64,000 bases of DNA from Psychrobacter vallis (GCF_904846715.1 NZ_CAJHBU010000003.1:124001-188000); one strand, 5' to 3'; positions 18,625 to 27,620 are shown, counted from the first letter of the stretch. Numbers and translations are program-made. Notes: generated by a model not told the origin, from the letters alone.

Positions 18625-20376
18625 TTATTCTTTAGTCAAAGGCAAGGTAATACTGACCATTACGCCAGAAAGCTGACTCATAGAGGCATTACCTTGATCA
18701 CTGTTTGCAATAACATTGTTAATAGCGACATGACCGCCATGATGCTCAATGACTTGCTTGACCAAGGTTAAGCCAAGGCCAGTACCTTTTTTGATTGTGC
18801 TACGAGACATGCTAGGAGATTCTGTTTCAAGGCTGTGGGACGAGTCTTTATCTGATGAATGGCTTGTTGAATGATGGGCAGGTTGACTCTGATGCGATAG
18901 ACTAAAGTAACGGTCAAATGCTTTATCAACCGCATAGTCAGGTAGTAATTTGCCATCATTAAATATATCAATGGTCACGGTATTTAGTGAGTTGTGTATA
19001 TAAATAATGACCGTGCTTTCGGCAAAATGAATGGCGTTGTCTAGTACATTTTGCAGCACTTGTACCAACCAAAACTGGTCAGCAAAAACACTGGTGTGTG
19101 CCAACATATTTGGCTGTAAAACGGTCGTTTCAGTAAAGCACTGATCATCAATATAGATTTGGATAGGGGGCAGATGCTGCTGTTGCAACTTAGCGGCATT
19201 GTCTTTTGCCAGACTTTGTAACAATGGCAATAAAGGTGTTAATTTGCGATTGAGCTTAAAGGTCGGTTGTTCAATCTTGGCAAGTAATAGAAGGCGATCA
19301 ATCAGCTGCTGCATTTTAATACTTTGTTCACCAATGGTTTCGATGAGCATTTGCCTATCCTCTGCATCCAGCCCCCCGTCCTCTAATAGCTCACTGCTGG
19401 CGCGAATTGCTGTTAAGGGGCTTTTGAGCTCATGAGTAAGCGTATGGACATAATCTGTGACATAAGCTCGATTTTCTAATTGATGTTTCATAGATTCAAT
19501 CGTATCAGTCAGGCTATTTAGCTCATGGCCTAAGTAGAAATACGGTTTTTTGGTGTCCTCCGCCAACGCACTGGTATATTGGGTCACCAAGGTAATGCTT
19601 TGTTTGAGCCACCATGCTACCAATCCTGCTAAAATGAGGGCAGCAATGCTCATAAGCAGCGCAGTAATAAACATGCGCTCGCGTGTTCTGTCTAAATAAG
19701 GCAATACACTAGCGACTGGCTTACCAACGCTGACGACACCCATCAGCTTGCCTGTTTCACTTTTTATGGGCTGTGCCACATACATGATCGTACCATCGCG
19801 CTGATTTTGGTTTTGCGTTGTGCTTCTGACCCCATATCGACCATTCAAGGTCAAATACACATCATTCCAGCGACTATAGTCTTGCCCTTCATCATTGTTA
19901 GGCTCGGGTAGTGAGTCATAAATGACCAGCCCTTTACTATCGGTTACGTATACCCGAAAACTGCTATGGTTTTTGTTTTCATATTTAGGCTGGGTGGTCT
20001 CATGAGTTGCTGGCGTACTGATAAAAGCCGTATCGAGCTTTGCTTGATAAACATCATCATATAGCTGGCCCGAGGACAATGGCAACTGCAAATTCGCCGC
20101 GAGAAATTTACTGGTATCCAATAACGTGTCTTCGATGACTTGCTGCGCTGTTGGTTTGACATAACCAAATAGTTGAGTAAATGCAACCACACCGCAAATG
20201 ATCAGTACCAAAGCAACCGCCAACCAAATTCTGAAAAAAATACTCAAATTCAGTAATCGTTTAGGCTTTGTTGTTTGCTGCGCGGTGCCAATCGGATGCA
20301 GTTTTGCATACCAGTTGCTTTGGTGTGTAGGAGTACTATCACTGGTTTTGTGATTGTCACTGACTTTATGTTTCAT
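18625..20376 (-). CDS. creC: Sensor histidine kinase CreC
   Basis: This inner-membrane sensor kinase of the CreBC system responds to carbon or cell-wall status; in Aeromonas the homologue controls beta-lactamases. The N-terminal helix (WLAVALVLIICGVVAF) is followed by the CreC-like YVKPTAQQVIEDTLLDTSKF, a periplasmic domain and a second helix near 240-260. The HisKA box THELKSPLTAIRASSELLED has its His near residue 315. The HATPase motifs are DNAIHFAE and GTGLGLTLVKQVIEHHGG. A Ser/His-rich insertion lies at about 500-530, between the N and G boxes. It is 37 bp downstream of creB and ends with no clear terminator. Confidence 0.88.
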   Translation of the reverse strand: MKHKVSDNHKTSDSTPTHQSNWYAKLHPIGTAQQTTKPKRLLNLSIFFRIWLAVALVLIICGVVAFTQLFGYVKPTAQQVIEDTLLDTSKFLAANLQLPLSSGQLYDDVYQAKLDTAFISTPATHETTQPKYENKNHSSFRVYVTDSKGLVIYDSLPEPNNDEGQDYSRWNDVYLTLNGRYGVRSTTQNQNQRDGTIMYVAQPIKSETGKLMGVVSVGKPVASVLPYLDRTRERMFITALLMSIAALILAGLVAWWLKQSITLVTQYTSALAEDTKKPYFYLGHELNSLTDTIESMKHQLENRAYVTDYVHTLTHELKSPLTAIRASSELLEDGGLDAEDRQMLIETIGEQSIKMQQLIDRLLLLAKIEQPTFKLNRKLTPLLPLLQSLAKDNAAKLQQQHLPPIQIYIDDQCFTETTVLQPNMLAHTSVFADQFWLVQVLQNVLDNAIHFAESTVIIYIHNSLNTVTIDIFNDGKLLPDYAVDKAFDRYFSLSHQSQPAHHSTSHSSDKDSSHSLETESPSMSRSTIKKGTGLGLTLVKQVIEHHGGHVAINNVIANSDQGNASMSQLSGVMVSITLPLTKE

Positions 20377-20413
20377 GGTTTTGGAGGCGATTTGAAGTGA
20401 TCAAGTAACGATA

Positions 20414-21205
20414 TTAAGCAGGACATAATGCATATCCCAGTCCACGATGCGTATGAATGACATCGATGCTAGCGTCGACCGTCGCCAACTGCTTACGAAT
20501 CGACTTGATGTGGCTGTCTATCGTCCGCGCTAAACGATGATCTGGATAGTCACTGACCGCATTTAAAAGTTGCTCTCGGCTAAAGACTTGATTGGGAGCC
20601 TGCAATAAGGTTAATAAAATTTTGCGCTCTGTATTACTAAGCTCAAGCTTTTGCCCTTGCCATATTAATGAATAATTCAGCGGTTGGTAATGCCAAATAC
20701 CAGATTGACAGTCAAAGGTTAAGGCCTGACCGGACAGGTTATTAGAAAATGTATCATTAACGGTATTGTCAGTAGATGTGGTATGAATAACTGACGGCTG
20801 AGAAAGTAATTGGTCACGTCGCCAAATGGCTTTTAAACGGGCGACCAGCTCTCTAGGACTGAAAGGCTTAGCACAATAATCATCTCCGCCCATCTCTAGA
20901 CCTAAGATACGATCGACTTCATCACTACGAGCCGTCAAAAACACAATAGGGATATCTTTTAGAGCATCAATATCAGTGGTATGGCGTATTTGTTGACATA
21001 AACTCAATCCGTCACCATCTGGCAACCCCACATCTAAAATAATCGCGGATAGATCCCTTGCTTCATTACTGTGTAGCATCGGCAGCACGCTACTGGCATT
21101 GTCTAGCCACGTAATATCCCAACCTTCACGCTTGCAAGTAACTTTCAACGACATGGCAATAGCCGGATCGTCTTCTACCAATAAAATATGGGGGCAAGTA
21201 CTCAT
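20414..21205 (-). CDS. creB: Response regulator CreB
   Basis: This OmpR/PhoB-type regulator is paired with CreC. The receiver domain starts HILLVEDDPAIAMSLK, with the phosphoacceptor Asp in AIILDVGLPDGDGLSLC and Lys in CAKPFSPREL. The C-terminal winged helix includes TERKILLTLLQAPNQVFSR and the recognition helix ARTIDSHIKSIRKQL, ending in HRGLGYAL. I chose ATG 21205 (263 residues), which fits the family start; an upstream ATG at 21274 would add 23 unrelated residues. No creD is present after creC. Confidence 0.88.
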   Translation of the reverse strand: MSTCPHILLVEDDPAIAMSLKVTCKREGWDITWLDNASSVLPMLHSNEARDLSAIILDVGLPDGDGLSLCQQIRHTTDIDALKDIPIVFLTARSDEVDRILGLEMGGDDYCAKPFSPRELVARLKAIWRRDQLLSQPSVIHTTSTDNTVNDTFSNNLSGQALTFDCQSGIWHYQPLNYSLIWQGQKLELSNTERKILLTLLQAPNQVFSREQLLNAVSDYPDHRLARTIDSHIKSIRKQLATVDASIDVIHTHRGLGYALCPA

Positions 21206-21418
21206 AATAAACGCACTGTGACTAAAGTATGCGATCATCCTAGCATAGTTTATAATCCAGCTGATAAATGGCAATTACCAATACGATGGAAAATTGATGA
21301 AAAAAATTGGGAGGCAAAACAGGTAAATACGCCCAAACAATCAGAGTACAGTGGCGCTTGGTATCAGATGGTCTTGCTGCCCATTGTCACTAACGAGTAT
21401 GATCCGGCTATAAAGTGA
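21188..21418 (+). CDS. Doubtful short reading frame upstream of creB
   Basis: A plus-strand frame of 76 residues overlaps the creB start. Its second half (WQLPIRWKIDEKNWEAKQ, then GAWYQMVLLPIVTNEYDPAIK) reads like protein, but there is no clear ribosome-binding site or start. It may be a small gene starting near 21230 with a rare start codon, or a gene relic. A terminator at 21441 follows it in the right orientation. Confidence 0.22.
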   Translation: MGASTHNKRTVTKVCDHPSIVYNPADKWQLPIRWKIDEKNWEAKQVNTPKQSEYSGAWYQMVLLPIVTNEYDPAIK

Positions 21419-21440
21419 TAGCTTGTCAGAATCAGCATTA

Positions 21441-21476
21441 AAAAAGACCCTCTTAGGTTTGCTAAGACGGTCTTTT
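21441..21476. terminator. Intrinsic terminator
   Basis: AAAGACC and GGTCTTT, plus inner TCTTAG and CTAAGA, form a nearly perfect stem with A/T runs outside. It lies downstream of the glycerophosphodiesterase gene (minus). Confidence 0.75.
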
Positions 21477-21504
21477 GGTTAAGGTACTATAATATACTCT
21501 CGGT

Positions 21505-21544
21505 GGTATAGGTATCTTGATGGTATAGGTATCTTGATGGTATA
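21505..21544. repeat. 17-bp tandem repeat
   Basis: GGTATAGGTATCTTGAT is repeated twice in tandem, followed by a partial third copy (GGTATA). It lies at the 3' end of the glycerophosphodiesterase gene, immediately after its stop codon. Confidence 0.75.
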
Positions 21545-21548
21545 ACTG

Positions 21549-22904
21549 CTAGGTTAAGCCTTTGCAGTTGGCATAGTAACTGACGGGTGCTGGCCAATCT
21601 GAAAAGATACCTTTGACGCCAACGTCTTGTGCCAGTACATCAATATAGGTCATCATATCGCCATCATTATTGATCGCATCATTCAGACCATCATAGTACC
21701 AGCCCCCGCCATTTGCTAGTGGGCCTGATCGCTCAAGTGACCATGTGAGGATCTCCAGCCCATTAGCTTTGGCTTGTATAGCAAATTCAGAAGGTGACAT
21801 ATTGCCATTGCCATCGCTTGTGACCAGTAACCAAGAGGCTGGAGCAATGATGTTGATGCCTCGTGCTTTAATATCGGCTAAGGAGTGCTTCCATGTGGTC
21901 GGGTTGTTTTTATCAAACAAGGTGCCCAACGCCGTTTCATTGCTATCATCAATTAAATACACAGCATTGGCGCCAAAGCTTGGCTCATTGCGAAGCCAAT
22001 AGTCTATATCTTCGATATTAAACGATTGCGGGTATACGTCGCTAGGTGCAACACCCGCCGCCTTATAGGTATCAATCAGCTGCTGACGATAATCATCTAA
22101 GCTATAGCCATTAAATGGCATGGGTACAGCAGGCGCTTTTAGCTCAGGGGTATGCTTCATGCCCAAACTGCTGGCAAGTGCAATGTGTTCTTTTAAGGTC
22201 AATAGTTTTCCATTTTGTGAATACAAATCTGTTCGCCACGGTGCGGTTGCATTCATATAACCGCTAATAGTTGTGGCTTGAGTGTTGGCGGCATCCATTT
22301 TTCCCTTGAGGGTTTGAAAATTATTTAAACTGATGTCTGAGGTTCGACATTCAATATCTGCCGCATTGGTAAGCATACCATTGGCGTCTATTATAGGCGG
22401 TACAGTACACTGACCAGCAAGCGGGGTTGCTACAATATTAGTCGTGGTATGCAAATCATTCTGTGCGTGACGGCAAACCAGCTCACCATCTTTGGTGAAT
22501 GCTACATCACATTCTAATATGCCTGCTCCCATCTGTGCGGAGGCAATGTAGCCATCATAGGTATGTTCAGGGAACTGTAAGGGTGCCCCGCGATGAGCAA
22601 TAGAAAAGTCTGTTTTGCTGGGCTGCTGATCTCCGCAAGCCAAAAGCTCGTCCTTGAGCGCACCCTCATCCATGTCATTGACCAGATAGAATGGACGAAC
22701 CCCATAAGTATAAATCATAGACTGAGACGGCTCAGTGATTGGCGGCATGGTAGGTGGTACGGTAGTTACGATGTTGTCATCTTCTTTGCACGCTATTAAC
22801 AGAACACTGCTGACAAGCATGAGCGGTAAAAGAAGTTTTTTTGTTGGATTGCTTTTACAAGCGCCTTGATAACGCGTCGCCACTGAATTATTTAATATTG
22901 TCAT
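21549..22904 (-). CDS. Glycerophosphodiester phosphodiesterase lipoprotein
   Basis: This is a GDPD/GlpQ-type enzyme that cleaves glycerophosphodiesters to glycerol-3-phosphate and an alcohol. The N-terminus carries a lipoprotein signal with the lipobox LLIAC (Cys about 39), so it is probably membrane-anchored in the periplasm. The catalytic signature is HRGAPLQFPEHT (near 104) with ECDVAFTKDGELVCRH. Later blocks include HTPELKAPAVP and LTWSLERSG. The ATG at 22904 is preceded by GAGGA at good spacing. The length of 451 residues is typical of the exported group. It is divergent from the carboxylesterase gene. Confidence 0.85.
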   Translation of the reverse strand: MTILNNSVATRYQGACKSNPTKKLLLPLMLVSSVLLIACKEDDNIVTTVPPTMPPITEPSQSMIYTYGVRPFYLVNDMDEGALKDELLACGDQQPSKTDFSIAHRGAPLQFPEHTYDGYIASAQMGAGILECDVAFTKDGELVCRHAQNDLHTTTNIVATPLAGQCTVPPIIDANGMLTNAADIECRTSDISLNNFQTLKGKMDAANTQATTISGYMNATAPWRTDLYSQNGKLLTLKEHIALASSLGMKHTPELKAPAVPMPFNGYSLDDYRQQLIDTYKAAGVAPSDVYPQSFNIEDIDYWLRNEPSFGANAVYLIDDSNETALGTLFDKNNPTTWKHSLADIKARGINIIAPASWLLVTSDGNGNMSPSEFAIQAKANGLEILTWSLERSGPLANGGGWYYDGLNDAINNDGDMMTYIDVLAQDVGVKGIFSDWPAPVSYYANCKGLT

Positions 22905-23068
22905 GTAAACTGTCCTCGAAAAAAGGGCAAAATGAGAAGTAAGGTCTGTCTGTTAGTAGTACCACGCTTAACTTAGCAAATTATGTTTAAGAAATGATGA
23001 CAACTACAGAGACATTGCGTTTTGACTTTATTTATTTTTCAAATATCAATAACCATTAAGGATAAAAT

Positions 23069-23740
23069 ATGAGTAACTGTTTAGAGGCTGTTATTGTTGA
23101 GCATAACCCATCACAAAAAAAGATAGATAGAGCCGTCATTTGGCTTCACGGTTTGGGCGCCAGTGGTCATGATTTTGAGCCAGTCGTACCGCAGCTCGGT
23201 TTAGCTAATGATATGGCCGTGCGTTTTGTCTTTCCGCATGCGCCTAAGCGTGCAGTAACCGTCAATGGCGGTATGGTAATGCCAGCATGGTATGACATTT
23301 TAGAGATGAGTCTTGAACGCAAAGTCGATACCGCTCAGATTGAAGAGTCTTCTCAGCAAATACAGGATTTGATTCGCCGTGAGATTGAACAGGGTGTCGC
23401 GCCTGAACACATCGTCATCGCAGGATTTTCACAGGGCGGGGCAGTGGCGTATCATGTGGCCTTGGGCTATCCAGAGCGCTTGGCAGGATTAATGACGCTC
23501 TCTACTTATCTGGCAACCAATGATAATATCGACTATAGCGCTGCTAATAAAAACATGCCGATTTTGATTGAACATGGCACTCACGACCCAGTGGTTCCTG
23601 TGATTTTGGGTGAGCAAGCGCATCAGTTACTTTCTGAGAAAGGATATGATGTTAAATATAATACTTACCCGATGGCACATCAGGTCTGTATGCCACAAAT
23701 TCAGAATATTGGTAAATGGCTAAATAACGTTTTGGCTTAA
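23069..23740 (+). CDS. Carboxylesterase / lysophospholipase-like hydrolase
   Basis: This is a cytoplasmic alpha/beta hydrolase of the Abhydrolase_2 (carboxylesterase/acyl-protein thioesterase) family, 223 residues as usual. The oxyanion region is WLHGLGASGHDFEP. The nucleophile is Ser121 in GFSQGG. The acid is Asp in HGTHDPVVP, and the base is His in YPMAHQVC. Natural substrates are short acyl esters; the specific one is unknown. TAAGGAT precedes the ATG. No partner genes are evident. Confidence 0.88.
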   Translation: MSNCLEAVIVEHNPSQKKIDRAVIWLHGLGASGHDFEPVVPQLGLANDMAVRFVFPHAPKRAVTVNGGMVMPAWYDILEMSLERKVDTAQIEESSQQIQDLIRREIEQGVAPEHIVIAGFSQGGAVAYHVALGYPERLAGLMTLSTYLATNDNIDYSAANKNMPILIEHGTHDPVVPVILGEQAHQLLSEKGYDVKYNTYPMAHQVCMPQIQNIGKWLNNVLA

Positions 23741-23782
23741 ACAACTGAGCTGTAACATAATGTAATGCCGCTGCCTTATAGG

Positions 23783-23812
23783 TTGAAATTCAGCATATAA
23801 GTGCTATATAAT
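23783..23812 (+). promoter_or_regulatory. Predicted promoter of ssrA
   Basis: TTGAAA (23783-23788), an 18-bp spacer and TATAAT (23807-23812) lie 14 bp before the tmRNA 5' end. Confidence 0.65.
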
Positions 23813-23825
23813 AATCGACCTTATT

Positions 23826-24184
23826 GGGGATGTTCTGGCTTCGACGCTGGTGATGAAACTCAATGATGCATGTCGAGAGTATATGTCCTCTCGTTAATCA
23901 AACATATATTGTTATAGTCGCAAACGACGAAAATTACGCTCTAGCAGCTTAAACCCTGTTTACTTGGTTGCTGATCACCTACAGTTGGTCAACTAAGTTG
24001 AAGCGTCCGCATGTAGGCTCGCCACAAGGGATTGTCTCAATCGCTTGGGTTCAAAAGTAGAGAATCGGCTAATCCATCCTGACTGTCGGATCGGTGCAGA
24101 CTAAAATCAAAGACAGAAACTAAACATGTAGATTCATGAGCGTAATGCTGGCGGACGCGGGTTCAACTCCCGCCATCTCCACCA
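23826..24184 (+). ncRNA. ssrA: Transfer-messenger RNA (tmRNA)
   Basis: tmRNA rescues stalled ribosomes and tags incomplete proteins for degradation. The 5' end GGGGATGTTCTGGCTTCGAC pairs with the 3' end ATCTCCACCA to make the tRNA-like acceptor stem, and GGTTCAACTCCCGCC forms the T arm. The tag reading frame is at 23920-23952 and encodes ANDENYALAA, a normal gammaproteobacterial tag ending in the LAA degron. The encoded CCA is at the 3' end. tmRNA 3' ends are frequent island insertion sites, and accessory sequence starts right after it. Confidence 0.97.
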
Positions 24185-24186
24185 AA
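24174..24186 (+). repeat. Candidate att-like direct repeat, left copy (tmRNA 3' end)
   Basis: CATCTCCACCAAA at the tmRNA 3' end is repeated exactly and in the same orientation at 27737-27749. The 3.56 kb between them holds AT-rich accessory and decayed genes. A 13-bp match is short for an att site but unlikely by chance at this spot. Confidence 0.4.
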
Positions 24187-24190
24187 TATT

Positions 24191-24226
24191 AAAAATCCGA
24201 TTACTTAATGTGGTCGGATTTTTTTT
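24191..24226 (+). terminator. Intrinsic terminator after ssrA
   Basis: AAAAATCCGA and TCGGATTTTTTTT form a stem with a long T-run on the plus strand, seven bases past the tmRNA CCA end. Confidence 0.85.
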
Positions 24227-24422
24227 GGTTTGGTTTTGAGAATTGATAATGAATATACAATCGAGATAAAAATTAGAAAGGGCAATCTACGGATTCTCCG
24301 TTAGCTAAAAAAGATTTCTGTTTAAAATTGGAAGCTTTGTATTTAAAACAGAAGAACCCAATATAGTTAAGATGCGAGGTTTTCCGTTGGTTGGAGTGGT
24401 TGTTGGTAGGGCGACTTAGCTC

Positions 24423-25745
24423 CTAACCACAGCCTTCAAAATAACGAATATGTGGATTATAGTTAAGACTCATACTTGATACTTCTCCATCTGCAGTATC
24501 ATAGCGCATGCCTGTTTTTTTGGAGCTATCAGTCCAATAGATAAATATAGGGTCGTCAGTATGTGGACTATCCAATATTTCATCAGGTTGCTTGTCATGT
24601 AACTTCAGAACAGTTTCAACAGTATCACCAATCTTTACACCTGTATAAGATCTAAACGATATTTCATCAGGATTACCAAAACTACTAATACTAACGCCAG
24701 TCAATACGTTATCAAAAAATTGAAAATATAGTGAATGCTGGTACTTAGGATATTCGTTTGAAGTAGTTAAAAAACAATTATCAATACCTTCTAACTGACT
24801 ACTTAGTTTATCAAATCGATTTAAAGTAAATTTTTCTCCAAGAACAATTTTGCCAACACCTTCTTTATTTATAATATATCTCTTCTGATCAGAAATTATA
24901 GATTGATTTGGTTGAATTTTTTCAAATCCTTCTTGTAACTTACTACCAATTATTTCATTAGAAGAAAAGTCAAAATCTTTTTGCTTCTCAAGATCACCAA
25001 GGTGTAACCAACCTTGCTTTGAGCCTTTCAAATAAGAAACTTTGATCCAGTTGTCAACAACCATTAAAGGTTCGACTTCATCACCTTTAATAAAATATGA
25101 AGAAGTCGCAGAGTTAATATTAGGTTGTTTGTAAATATGGGCTTTTTTTACACTAACAACATATGTTGAAATTGAACTCTTAACACTAATGCTTTCTGGA
25201 TCATCTCCTAAATTACTAATTATTCTTTCATTTTTTTTAATGCGCTCAAAACATTCTTCTCTACGAGATAGTTTATAAAAACTACAAATAGCAGTTGCGT
25301 ATTTCTGACCTTTTATAATTTTCGTTGAATTTAAATCGTACGCCAGAAGCCTTTGAAGTTCAGTAGTATGTAGTTCAGTAGCTGTCATTAGACAGAGTGT
25401 GTTTTCAGTTAGAGCAATACTACCTCTTGAAGAATCAATGGGGAACTCGTTATCACATTTGTCTACAATATATTGATGCCAAATACTTTCTAGTAACTCT
25501 AAAGATTTATCAAAATTATTAGGATTTTTTTTCCTTAATTCTAACTGAACTAGGTTCAGTTGTTCTTGTGTCATTTGATATTCATTTTTAACATTGCTTT
25601 CAATGTCATTCATACTTATAGTAGACTTCTTGTCATCGATTTTAATATGATTATCAGTATCGTTTGCGAGTTTTTTGTTGATGTCTATATAATCTGAGCA
25701 CGAAACTACTAAGAGAGATGCTAAAATTAGTTGGTATATTTTCAT
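24423..25745 (-). CDS. Lipoprotein with LprI-like and SH3-like domains; candidate lysozyme immunity protein
   Basis: This lipoprotein starts MKIYQLILASLLVVSCSDYI, with lipobox VVSC, so it is probably anchored in the periplasm. Residues ~70-140 resemble the LprI/DUF1311 lysozyme-inhibitor fold: Trp followed by Tyr, CDNEFP, RGSIAL, a Cys, then ATELHTTELQRLL. A bacterial SH3 domain follows (about 195-255: VKKAHIYKQPNINSATSSY, then DNWIKVSYLKGSKQGWLH). The C-terminal ~150 residues are of unknown family. It is 36 bp downstream of the broken lysozyme gene, so it plausibly protected the cell from that enzyme. I chose ATG 25745; an ATG four codons upstream (25757) is possible. Confidence 0.65.
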   Translation of the reverse strand: MKIYQLILASLLVVSCSDYIDINKKLANDTDNHIKIDDKKSTISMNDIESNVKNEYQMTQEQLNLVQLELRKKNPNNFDKSLELLESIWHQYIVDKCDNEFPIDSSRGSIALTENTLCLMTATELHTTELQRLLAYDLNSTKIIKGQKYATAICSFYKLSRREECFERIKKNERIISNLGDDPESISVKSSISTYVVSVKKAHIYKQPNINSATSSYFIKGDEVEPLMVVDNWIKVSYLKGSKQGWLHLGDLEKQKDFDFSSNEIIGSKLQEGFEKIQPNQSIISDQKRYIINKEGVGKIVLGEKFTLNRFDKLSSQLEGIDNCFLTTSNEYPKYQHSLYFQFFDNVLTGVSISSFGNPDEISFRSYTGVKIGDTVETVLKLHDKQPDEILDSPHTDDPIFIYWTDSSKKTGMRYDTADGEVSSMSLNYNPHIRYFEGCG

Positions 25746-25780
25746 AATATCGCTCATAAATTAATGATTACTATGTTTCT

Positions 25781-26156
25781 TTAGACCTTCTTCAAAATAA
25801 CTTGCTTCTTGATCCCTACGCGATAATAAACCTCGAACGCCTGACTTGTTTTTCCATATTTTTTCATTGATCTGAACTCATTAGGTATTTTACTCAAATA
25901 GCCCTTATTCAAGTGAGCTACAATATTAATCATTTCAGTTCTCGAATCTATCTTCTTGAGACTCGAACCTCTGTTATAAACCAAAGAAACCAAAGAACCT
26001 TGGCAGTCTGGATGAAGGTATACTATTTGAGGGTAAATTTTAACGGTTCGTTCTGCATAATCTGGAATAAGTTCTTCAAACATTCTCAAGGCTGAATTTT
26101 CAGAAATTGATATGTGTTTAACTTTGCTTAATTTGTTCTTAGCTTTTTGGCTACTA
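25781..26156 (-). pseudogene. C-terminal fragment of a phage-type lysozyme, cut by IS630
   Basis: The minus-strand frame stays open from the IS630 edge to the stop at 25781. It contains IVYLHPDCQGSLVSLVYNRG, followed by RTEMINIVAHL and IPNEFRSMKKYG, which matches the C-terminal part of T4-type (GH24) lysozymes. The N-terminal third with the catalytic Glu is missing: the frame runs into the IS end at 26157. It is not found on the other side of the IS, so a deletion accompanied or followed the insertion. An internal ATG at 26089 exists but would not make an active enzyme. It was probably a T6SS cargo toxin, given the neighbours. Confidence 0.65.
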
Positions 26157-26218
26157 TATAGTAAGGGCTTTATAAAAGTAGCACAGTCCTTTCAAAACAA
26201 GTGAAAAATAAAAAGATT

Positions 26219-27118
26219 ATGACTTACTCAGTAGACTTTCGTGCTCAAGTGATTAAAAGTGCCGAACAACAAGGCATTAGTATCAGGCAAGCTTGTACAT
26301 TTTATGACATTAGTAAGGCCACGTTACAGAATTGGCTTAAAGATCCTAGTATCAAACTAACTCGCAATAAACCACCCCGTAAAATACCTAATGAAGTGCT
26401 ATTAAAAGACGTTGAACAGTATCCATACGATTACCTGTACGAGAGAGCAAAGCGTTTTGGCTGTAGCAAGTCAGGCATCGAGGCCGCTTTAAAACGCCTT
26501 AGCATCAGTCAAAAAAAAGAGCTTAGAGCATCCAAAATCCTGTCCGATAAAAAGAGCAATATATCAGAGTAAGCTTAATAGTTTCATGCAGCAAGGCTAC
26601 CCCATTATTTACATGGACGAAAGTGGCTTTGAGTGCGACATCATCAGACCCTATGGCTATGTACCGATAGGTAAGCCTTGTATCAACCGTTACAACTGGC
26701 AAGGCAAAAAACGAACCAACGTCATTGGTGCTCTCTATGAAAAGATACTGTTTGCACTAAATTACTTTGATAAAAATATCAATGGTGACATATTCTACGA
26801 TTGGTGCAAATACACACTAATTCCAAGCTTAAAAACATCATGCGTGATCGTCATGGATAATGCCAGCTTTCATAAACGCGTTCAAAGATTACTCAATAGA
26901 CATGGTCATTGTCTGTTATTTCTACCACCTTACAGCCCTGATCTAAATCCTGAGCGAGGATAAGGCAAAACAATGCTTTGCCCGAGCGCAAGACGAGAGC
27001 TGTGCTCGAGTGGGAAAAGAAATGGGCACAGGTAAAGTTTCTACGCCAAGGATGGATGGAGAATAATTTAGACAAACTGTTCCATGATATGGGTTGTACT
27101 AATTTTAGTATGGACTGA
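26219..27118 (+). pseudogene. IS630 transposase, two frames, interrupted
   Basis: The first frame (26219-26572) is the helix-turn-helix part (VDFRAQVIKSAEQQGISIRQ, then SKATLQNWLK). The second (26586-26963 and upstream) is the DDE catalytic part: YMDESGFE, VIVMDNASFH and PPYSPDLNPE. The frames overlap through an A8 run at 26511-26518. Reading one A fewer gives SLEHPKSCPIKRAIYQSKL leading into the second frame. This may be slippage-based expression or a single mutation. After LNP the frame breaks at a ~60-bp insertion. The proper C-terminus (EKKWAQVKFLRQGWMENN onward) resumes at 27014 and ends at 27118. Confidence 0.75.
26952..27013. repeat. REP-like palindromic insertion within the transposase
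   Basis: Between the codons for LNP and EKKWAQ lie about 60 extra bases with two hairpins: GGCAAA...TTTGCC (26963-26983) and GAGAGC...GCTCGAG (26995-27010). The insertion shifts the frame. It looks like a REP-type or other short palindromic element. I see no second copy in the window. Confidence 0.5.
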
Positions 27119-27123
27119 CTATA

Positions 27124-27620
27124 TTATTTACAATTAGAAATTACTTTTGAGTTAAATTTTTTGCTATACCTTTCAAAATTCTTCTTTAAATTAAATTGAG
27201 TTTCTCTAGAGTCGTCTATAACATTGTCATAATGTATATTATCCTTAGTAAAAATTTTATTTTCTGTCGAAAAAAATAAATTTCTTTCAAGATCTACTAT
27301 TATCTTTTTTTAAAAACTAGCAGATCTTCGTATCCTCCAAAACCAGACTCACTATATAATGTAACTAATGAAAGGCATTATTCATTGTTTAGTTTAAATA
27401 TTTCAATAGTTTGGTTAAAAGTGGATCCATCATCAGGAGAAGCTTCAAATCTATCATTTAATTTTTTCATAGAATGAGAGTCTATATCTATTTTAACACC
27501 AAAAACGAACTGATTTATTACCCTATCAGTTAGATTTTTAGAATAAGTACTAAAGTTTGCAAATGCAGATCCTAAAAAAGCAATTGCAAATAAAGCTGTT
27601 AATTTTTATTTTGTTTCCAT
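27124..27620 (-). pseudogene. Decayed gene for a small exported protein
   Basis: A minus-strand frame starts at 27620 with METK, then TAA, then a signal-peptide-like LTALFAIAFLGSAFANF, then NLTDRVINQFVFGVKIDIDS. A second in-frame stop follows IEIFKLNNE. The frame continues as CLSLVTLYSESGFGGYEDLL and shifts at an A7 run near 27308. It resumes as KIIVDLERNLFFSTENKIF and ends SNCK at 27124, right at the IS630 edge. Two stops and one frameshift in an otherwise coherent frame mark it as a pseudogene. No family is recognised; its place in the operon suggests a former effector or immunity gene. Confidence 0.55.

Larger units (their letters stand above)
26157..27123 (+). mobile_element. IS630-family insertion sequence, defective
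   Basis: The element is about 965 bp and bounded by imperfect inverted repeats. TATAGTAAGGGCTTTATAAA... at the left and the reverse complement of the right end (TATAGTCAGTCCATACTAAA...) match at 21 of 29 positions. It lies at TA on both sides, as expected for IS630. It carries a two-frame transposase with DDE residues. The transposase 3' end is broken by a ~60-bp palindromic insertion. It interrupts the lysozyme gene. Confidence 0.8.

Noticed and set aside
21505..21544. Possible CRISPR-like repeat
   Set aside because: There are only two and a third copies of 17 bp with no spacers and no cas genes; it is a simple tandem duplication. No CRISPR array was seen anywhere in the window.
24227..24422. 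Possible gene between the ssrA terminator and the LprI-like gene
   Set aside because: No frame of useful length or with coding character is visible; I see only AT-rich spacer.
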